From Proteobacteria bacterium UBA7447 (GTDB lineage Bacteria; Pseudomonadota; Gammaproteobacteria; Arenicellales; UBA868), in the NCBI GenBank assembly GCA_002477475.1, contig DLPX01000058.1, positions 3,134-14,057 of the forward strand: DNA of 10,924 nt, in the 5' to 3' direction. Position 1 is the first letter of the stretch, and each line of letters starts with the position of its first letter. A program made the translations under genes and the position numbers. This document shows, piece after piece, positions 6,710 through 10,924 of this stretch. The notes under the pieces are model-generated. The model saw nothing but the letters and a program-made list of their open reading frames with translations, ran no database searches and had not been told where the DNA came from.

Positions 6710-8164
6710 TTACCCCTTCCCCTCCGTGTATTTCTCGATTTCCTTAATTCGCGCATTGATACTCGCTTTGAGGTAAGCGCTTTCCCCAACATGGGTGGCT
6801 GCAGTTCGCAGGTGACTAAGTGCCTGCTCGAGCTCATCTCTGAGAAAGTGGTATTCCGCCAGTGCCTGAAAAGACTGTGCCCATTGATTACGCTCCCCTT
6901 CAATCCGAGCCAACAACTTATACAACGCAGCATTTTCAGGCGCTTCTCTGAGAGCCCGGCGCAGACTCAGTCTGGCGGCTTTAAGCTGCCCCGATTTCAT
7001 AAGTGCATCCGCCAGATAATAGGCTGCGATCACTGCAACTCCTTCTTGCTCCTGCACCGACTCAAGAACTTCTACCGCCTCAAGGGCTTTGCCATCTGCC
7101 AGTAGCGCTTCCGCCAGCGCAATGCCGTACAGAGGATATTCAGGGTAATCGGCTCTGAGCGCGATCGCCGTTTTCACAGCGCGTGTGTTCTCTCCCTGAC
7201 GAACCAATGCCAGCACCAGACCATAGCGCGCTGCACGCGCTCCCAGCGCATCAGCGGATTCGACCCCATGAAGAAAACTGGCGACCGATCCTCCACCCTG
7301 AGGACTTTCAAAAAGCGCCCGGACGCGAGCGTGTGCATGAAAGTAATCCAATGAGGGAGAATTGTCAGCGTCTTCATACTGTCGCAGGCGACTTTCGACC
7401 AATCCAAGACGGTTCTGGGTCAGGGGGTGCGTCCTCAGATACTCCGGCGCCTCCGTACTTTGCAACCGACTCTCCTGGTCGAGTCTTTTGAGAAAATCCA
7501 TCATGGCGTCAGCGGGGTAGTCCGCGTCTGTCAATATGGTGAGGCTCAGCGCATCTGCTTCGCGTTCAAATTCCCGGCTAAACCGCAACTGATCCGACAT
7601 TGCCGCACCGGTCGTGGCCGCCATGGCCGCGGCACCGGCTTGTCCTCCCAAAAGGATCGCTGCCAGTATCCCCGCCGTGGTCGGGATTTTCCGCCGGGCG
7701 GCACGTTCCATCATGCGAGGCAGATGCCGCTGTGCAACGTGAGCGATTTCGTGAGCCATGACAGAGGCCAGTTCGGCCTCGGAGCGAGTCGTGGTCACGA
7801 GAGCCGTGAAAACAGCCAAGCGTCCGCCCGGCCCGGCAAAAGCGTTGACCAGCTTGCTTTCAATCAGGAAGAATCTCAGACGGTCCGTATCCCCCGCCAG
7901 GCCTGCAGCCAAACGGTGTCCGAGATTCTCAACGTAACGGACCAGCAGGGGGTCTTCGACAAACGCAAGTTGCTGGCGGGCTGCCGCAATGAATTCGCGA
8001 CCCATCGCTTCTTCCGCGGGCGGAATCACGATGCTCGCTTGGGCTGGGGCAAGCTGATGACCTGAGTCAGCGACCAGCGGAGCGGTCGTAAGGCAAACAA
8101 GAGCACCCAGGGCGATACCCGTCATCCGCCGGCGGCAGCTTGTTTTAAACCCGGCTATGGTCAC
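6710..8164 (-). CDS. bepA: M48 zinc metallopeptidase, BepA/YfgC type
   Basis: BepA-type proteins are periplasmic zinc proteases and chaperones that help assemble outer-membrane beta-barrel proteins such as LptD and remove stalled ones. The 484-aa length matches E. coli BepA closely. The N-terminus has a basic patch and hydrophobic segment (about residues 11-32), a Sec signal. The catalytic domain shows NAFAGPGGRLAVFTAL, the zinc motif HEIAH (138-142), the third-ligand region EFEREADALS (198-207), and RTHPLTQNRL with H246 in the position of the BepA regulatory histidine. From about residue 310 to the end the protein is a TPR-like helical array. The start is uncertain: GTG at 8164 has no clear ribosome-binding site, and ATG at 8125 is an alternative. 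It ends 222 bases before soxX on the same strand; nothing suggests a direct sulfur role. Confidence 0.9.
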   Translation of the reverse strand: MTIAGFKTSCRRRMTGIALGALVCLTTAPLVADSGHQLAPAQASIVIPPAEEAMGREFIAAARQQLAFVEDPLLVRYVENLGHRLAAGLAGDTDRLRFFLIESKLVNAFAGPGGRLAVFTALVTTTRSEAELASVMAHEIAHVAQRHLPRMMERAARRKIPTTAGILAAILLGGQAGAAAMAATTGAAMSDQLRFSREFEREADALSLTILTDADYPADAMMDFLKRLDQESRLQSTEAPEYLRTHPLTQNRLGLVESRLRQYEDADNSPSLDYFHAHARVRALFESPQGGGSVASFLHGVESADALGARAARYGLVLALVRQGENTRAVKTAIALRADYPEYPLYGIALAEALLADGKALEAVEVLESVQEQEGVAVIAAYYLADALMKSGQLKAARLSLRRALREAPENAALYKLLARIEGERNQWAQSFQALAEYHFLRDELEQALSHLRTAATHVGESAYLKASINARIKEIEKYTEGKG

Positions 8165-8303
8165 AAGTTGATATTACCAAAGCGAAAATCACTGCGGTTT
8201 GGATTCGCCCGGCCTGCGCTTTAGAATCGCCAGGCTTTTGTTAAACCCCTTGGGTCAGCTCTCACTCGGCGTCGCGGAACTTGAGACGACCCTGGAGAAG
8301 ATC

Positions 8304-9575
8304 ATGCTTCACGAAGACAGTCAGGAAACACTCAAAGCGCGCGAAGAAGAGTTGCGCGGCCGCTATGAGGCGGCGTCCAAAGCGGGGCTTTCCCTGGATA
8401 TGACTCGCGGTAAACCGGCGCCGGAGCAACTGGATCTGGCAGATCCGCTCCTTGCCCTGCCCGGGGCCGGTCAATTTTCTGACCAGGACAATACGGATTG
8501 TCGTAACTACGGCGGCATTGATGGTCTGCCCGCGATGAAACAGCTTTTTGCTGAAATTCTGGGCTGTCAGCGTGACGCGGTCATTGTGGGGGGGAACAGC
8601 AGCCTCACCATGATGCACGACGCCATCGCTCGAGCAGTCCTGTTCGGTGTACCGGGCAGCGACAAGCCCTGGGGCCAACAGGGCACCATCCGCTTCTTGT
8701 GCCCCGCGCCCGGCTACGACCGCCACTTCGAAATTACATCGCACCTTGGTTTTGAACTGGTGAATGTAGAGATGAATGACGATGGGCCAGATATGGATCA
8801 TGTCGAAGCCCTGGCCGCAGATCCGGCCGTCAAGGGGATTTGGTGTGTCCCGCGCTACAGCAACCCTACAGGCATCACTTACAGTGAAGAAGTGGCCCGT
8901 CGACTCGCCAACATGGAAGCCGCTCCGGACTTTCGCATCTTCTGGGATAACGCCTACGCCGAGCACCACTTTCGCGAGGCCCGTCAACCGGTACCAGATA
9001 TCCTGAGCGCCTGTCTTGATGCCGGTCACCCGGATCGGGTGCTGATGTTTACATCAACTTCCAAGATAACGATGGCAGGCGCGGGCGTATCGGCGATGGC
9101 GTCGAGCCCGGGCAATATTGCCGATGCACGGCGGCATCTTTCCTTTCAGACCATTGGCCCGGACAAATTGAATCAGTTGCGTCACCTTGCTTTCTTTGGC
9201 GGTATTGAGGGCGTGCGCTCGCACATGAGTCAGGTGGGGGAACTCCTTGCACCAAAATTTGCCCTAGTTCAGGAAATTCTCGAACGCGATCTTGGCGACA
9301 AGGGAATCGCCACCTGGTCGGATCCTAACGGCGGATACTTTGTCAGCGTGACCGGCCCGGATGAATGTGCAAGGCCGGTTATTGAAATGGCGGCCAAAGC
9401 AGGTGTCAAACTGACTCCTGCGGGGGCGCCGTTTGCGTACGGGCTGGACCCTAGAGATCGAATTATTCGGCTGGCGCCAAGCTTTCCACCGCTTGAAGAT
9501 ATCCGTCAGGCTATGGAGATTTTCACGCTCTGTCTGGAGCTTGTTGCTATCGGCCAAAGGCTGGAGAGCGCTTGA
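8304..9575 (+). CDS. PLP-dependent aminotransferase, AspT-like class I
   Basis: This 423-aa cytoplasmic enzyme belongs to fold-type I aminotransferases and most resembles the Corynebacterium-type aspartate aminotransferase group. Characteristic points are SLDMTRGKPAPEQLDL near the N-terminus, NYGGIDGLPAMKQLF, SNPTG (N187), WDNAYAEHHF (D215 and Y218, cofactor contacts), STSKITMAGAGVSAM with the Schiff-base lysine K254, and a C-terminal RLAPSFPP carrying the substrate-carboxylate arginine. The likely reaction is transfer between aspartate/glutamate and 2-oxoacids; exact substrate cannot be read from sequence. ATG 8304 is chosen because GGAG lies eight bases upstream and the family N-terminus begins there; the open frame extends to 8199 without a ribosome-binding site. 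It is divergent from the M48 peptidase gene, with promoters presumably in 8165-8303. Confidence 0.9.
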   Translation: MLHEDSQETLKAREEELRGRYEAASKAGLSLDMTRGKPAPEQLDLADPLLALPGAGQFSDQDNTDCRNYGGIDGLPAMKQLFAEILGCQRDAVIVGGNSSLTMMHDAIARAVLFGVPGSDKPWGQQGTIRFLCPAPGYDRHFEITSHLGFELVNVEMNDDGPDMDHVEALAADPAVKGIWCVPRYSNPTGITYSEEVARRLANMEAAPDFRIFWDNAYAEHHFREARQPVPDILSACLDAGHPDRVLMFTSTSKITMAGAGVSAMASSPGNIADARRHLSFQTIGPDKLNQLRHLAFFGGIEGVRSHMSQVGELLAPKFALVQEILERDLGDKGIATWSDPNGGYFVSVTGPDECARPVIEMAAKAGVKLTPAGAPFAYGLDPRDRIIRLAPSFPPLEDIRQAMEIFTLCLELVAIGQRLESA

Positions 9576-9597
9576 AGCGCAAGAAAAACAGTTTTTT
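9568..9597 (+). terminator. Weak terminator-like structure after the aminotransferase
   Basis: GCGC (9568-9571) pairs with GCGC (9577-9580) across the stop codon. Next, GCAAGAA and the T-run ending in TTGC (9592-9599) can also pair. The element has a six-T run but only a short GC stem, so termination would be inefficient. Confidence 0.3.
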
Positions 9598-9624
9598 GCA
9601 ACAAGAACCAATGTGTTTTAAAAT
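9596..9624 (+). promoter_or_regulatory. Candidate sigma-70 promoter for tusA
   Basis: TTGCAA (9596-9601) and TAAAAT (9619-9624) are separated by exactly 17 bases, with four and five of six consensus matches. Transcription would begin about 185 bases upstream of the tusA start and include the structured leader described at 9691-9764. Confidence 0.4.
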
Positions 9625-9690
9625 TTCGTTAACTACTAATATATGCGCTGGACTTAATCGCTGAAGTTCAATCCCCGGCCCGAACAAAAT

Positions 9691-9764
9691 GGTGTCAGGA
9701 GCCAAGAGCTCACTGACCCCGTCTAGACGCCTCCCATGCGAGAGTTCGTATATAGCAAACTCGC
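9691..9764 (+). promoter_or_regulatory. Structured tusA leader with three stacked inverted repeats
   Basis: First, GTCAGGAGC (9694-9702) pairs with GCTC-A-CTGAC (9708-9717) around a five-base loop, a nine-pair stem with one bulged A, extendable by two G-C pairs beyond a mismatch. Second, CGTCTAGACG (9720-9729) is a perfect palindrome. Third, GCGAG (9738-9742) and CTCGC (9760-9764) enclose further partial pairing and a TATATA core. No T-run follows any of them. They could be a leader RNA structure or protein-binding operators; I do not recognise a known riboswitch. Confidence 0.4.
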
Positions 9765-9815
9765 GTCGGCCCCTTCAGCTTAAACATTTCAATCAAAAGA
9801 CGAGGAGATTTGATC

Positions 9816-10049
9816 ATGTCTGATTTCAACCAGGAACTGGATGCCCGGGGACTCAACTGCCCGCTACCAATCCTGCGCGCCAAAAAAACACTTAACGCAA
9901 TGAGCGCAGGCGAAGTCCTCAAGATCATTGCAACGGATCCCGGCTCGGTAAAGGACTTCGAGGCTTTCGCTACGCAAACCGGCAACGAGCTGATGGGGTC
10001 ATCCGAGGACAACGGGGAATTTCTTTTTCTTCTCAAAAAAGGCGGCTGA
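9816..10049 (+). CDS. tusA: TusA-family sulfur-carrier protein
   Basis: TusA proteins carry sulfur as a persulfide on a conserved cysteine and hand it between sulfurtransferases; in sulfur oxidisers TusA feeds cytoplasmic oxidation (reverse Dsr or sHdr routes) besides tRNA thiolation. The 77-aa protein has the family signature LDARGLNCPLPILRAKKTL with the active cysteine C15 in CPLP, then ATDPGSVKDFEAFATQTGNE and a short C-terminal beta strand (FLFLLKKGG). The start is ATG 9816, eight bases after GAGGAG; an in-frame TTG two codons earlier is not credible. It is followed 76 bases later by a dsrE2-type gene, the arrangement found in the rhd-tusA-dsrE2 clusters of sulfur oxidisers, although no rhodanese gene precedes it here. 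Confidence 0.95.
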   Translation: MSDFNQELDARGLNCPLPILRAKKTLNAMSAGEVLKIIATDPGSVKDFEAFATQTGNELMGSSEDNGEFLFLLKKGG

Positions 10050-10125
10050 CTCACGCTTGGCAGTGTCACGGCCCCGTTAGGTTTAGTAACCGACTTTATT
10101 TCGCGCAAATGTCTAGAGGTCGACT

Positions 10126-10603
10126 ATGAGCGAAAAAACCTGACTATTATTGCTTCCAAGGGAACACTGGATTGGGCATACCCGCCCTTTATTCTGTCTT
10201 CGACTGCCGCAGCATTTGGTTACAACGTGACTAGGTTTTTACTTTCTACGAATTGCAACTGCTGAAAAAAGACCTGAGTCTTTCTGTGAGCCCGCTGGGC
10301 AATCCCGGCATGCCGATGCCCATGAGCATGGATAAGTGGTTCCCAGTGCCTGGAACCGCGATTCCGGGCATGCAGACGATGATGACCGGCATGATGAAGA
10401 ACACCATCAGATCGAAAGGCGTGTCCAGCGAGGCAGAGTTGCGCGATCTGTGTCTGGAGGCGGGCGTCAAGATGATCGGCTGTCAGATGACCATCGACCT
10501 TTTCGACATAAGGCACGAGGATCTGATCGATGAGATTGATCTCGGGGGTGCGGCGACCTGGCTGGATCAAGCCAGCGATTCGGACATAAACCTCTTTACT
10601 TAA
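10126..10603 (+). pseudogene. dsrE2: DsrE2-type DsrE/F/H-like protein, twice frameshifted
   Basis: The gene starts at ATG 10126, seven bases after GAGG. In that frame it stops at 10141 after MSEKT. From 10140 the next frame reads LTIIASKGTLDWAYPPFILS and onward to NVTRF. From 10241 a third frame gives TFYELQLLKKDLSL to the stop at 10603. Adding one base in the A-run (10133-10138) and one in the T-run (10236-10240) restores a single frame of about 159 codons, the family's usual size. Family hallmarks are IIASKGTLDWAYPP, SPLGNPGMPMPM, and KMIGCQMTIDLFDI with the conserved cysteine, ending in GGAATWLDQA. DsrE2 proteins work with TusA and rhodanese in sulfur transfer. The reading-frame breaks may be sequencing errors, true decay, or slippage sites; the longest intact part is 10253-10603. 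Confidence 0.85.
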
Positions 10604-10629
10604 GTATTTAAGGCTAAGACTCCTTACCC

Positions 10630-10662
10630 GAGCCCGGTTGCGGACCCCCGTTCGCCGGGCTC
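10630..10662. terminator. GC-rich hairpin between convergent genes
   Basis: GAGCCCGG (10630-10637) and CCGGGCTC (10655-10662) form a perfect eight-base stem around a 17-base loop. It lies 27 bases past the dsrE2 stop and 26 bases past the stop of the minus-strand dioxygenase gene, so it could end both transcripts. No T-run follows on either side, so it may be a transcript-stabilising or weak termination structure. Confidence 0.5.
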
Positions 10663-10687
10663 TCCTGCCCCCTGGAGAAATCCTGCC

Positions 10688-10924
10688 TCAGGCAAAACAG
10701 ACCCAAGTTGTCGCAATGTACTTGTGGCCTGTACCAACCGTGTCACCCTGATGCAGATGCGTCCAAAAGGGTGGGAAAATCAGCAGTTTCCCCACCTCAG
10801 GCTGCACCTGAACCTGCTGATGAAAAAACTCGGTAGCCCCTCCAGGTTGAGGTACTGAATTGAGATACCAAATAGCCACAAGCTGACGCTGGCTCAGTGA
10901 GCCAGGCCCGCTGTCAACGTGCCA
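10688..10924 (-). CDS. 2-oxoglutarate/Fe(II) dioxygenase, C-terminal part
   Basis: The gene is cut by the right edge of the window; 78 C-terminal residues are visible and the frame is open to the last base. The fragment begins WHVDSGPGS, with HVD as the His-x-Asp iron ligands. It continues through a beta core (AIWYLNSVPQPGGATEFF and GKLLIFPPFWTHLHQG) whose histidine (THLHQG) is in the place of the third iron ligand. GHKYIATTW follows, with lysine in the place of the basic residue that binds the 2-oxoglutarate carboxylate. This is the prolyl-4-hydroxylase-like (P4Hc) layout. Such enzymes hydroxylate protein side chains or small molecules; the substrate cannot be inferred. It converges on dsrE2 with a shared hairpin between them and has no evident link to sulfur metabolism. 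Confidence 0.82.
   Translation of the reverse strand, partial: WHVDSGPGSLSQRQLVAIWYLNSVPQPGGATEFFHQQVQVQPEVGKLLIFPPFWTHLHQGDTVGTGHKYIATTWVCFA

Noticed and set aside
7427..8065. 212-codon plus-strand frame opposite the M48 peptidase.
   Set aside because: Composition is Arg/Gly/Gln-rich, as expected of an antisense shadow, and the peptidase motifs are on the other strand.
8262..9029. 255-codon minus-strand frame inside the aminotransferase gene.
   Set aside because: It lies opposite a clearly recognised enzyme and shows no protein-like motif of its own.
10111..10124. GTCTAGAGGTCGAC resembles XbaI-SalI polylinker sequence of cloning vectors.
   Set aside because: It differs by an extra base from the common polylinker, has no further vector sequence around it, and supplies the ribosome-binding site of dsrE2; treated as coincidence.
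1..10924. CRISPR arrays, insertion sequences, tRNA or rRNA genes, attachment sites.
   Set aside because: No spaced direct repeats, transposase-like frames, terminal inverted repeats with target duplications, or tRNA cloverleaf patterns were seen on reading.

Overview
This window most likely comes from a sulfur-oxidising gammaproteobacterium. The chromosome reads as moderately GC-rich. The evidence is a periplasmic thiosulfate-oxidising (Sox) gene set combined with cytoplasmic sulfur-relay genes (TusA, DsrE2-type) and a DsrS-like gene. That mix is typical of purple sulfur bacteria and related chemolithotrophs or thiotrophic symbionts. I could not run a taxonomic search, so the assignment is inference.

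Layout, left to right. Positions 1-168 hold a hairpin and possibly the last codons of an upstream gene. An unrecognised 195-residue protein (169-756, +) is followed by a convergent 66-residue protein (792-992, -). Next comes a DsrS-like protein (1104-2198, +). The sox block fills 2276-6487 on the minus strand and is transcribed soxX, soxY, soxZ, soxA, then soxB. A good intrinsic terminator lies between soxA and soxB. Upstream of soxX, in the same direction but separated by 222 bases, is a BepA/YfgC-type M48 metallopeptidase with a C-terminal helical repeat region. Divergent from it is a fold-type I aminotransferase of the Corynebacterium-AspT-like class (8304-9575, +). A 240-base leader with stacked inverted repeats precedes tusA (9816-10049, +). 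After tusA lies a dsrE2-type gene (10126-10603, +) whose reading frame is broken twice, each time at a homopolymer run. The right edge cuts a 2-oxoglutarate/Fe(II) dioxygenase read on the minus strand.

How the genes work together: SoxXA (c-type cytochromes) would link thiosulfate to the SoxY swinging-arm cysteine of SoxYZ, and SoxB would hydrolyse off the sulfone as sulfate. No soxCD is present here. In organisms lacking SoxCD, the remaining sulfane sulfur is typically stored as globules and then oxidised in the cytoplasm by the reverse Dsr route. TusA and DsrE2 are sulfur-trafficking proteins for such cytoplasmic pathways, and DsrS is associated with Dsr, so the window fits this branched scheme. 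The core dsr genes themselves are not in the window.

I found no clearly new multi-gene system. The points most worth checking are the doubly frameshifted dsrE2, the soxA/soxB terminator, the structured tusA leader, and the two uncharacterised genes beside dsrS.
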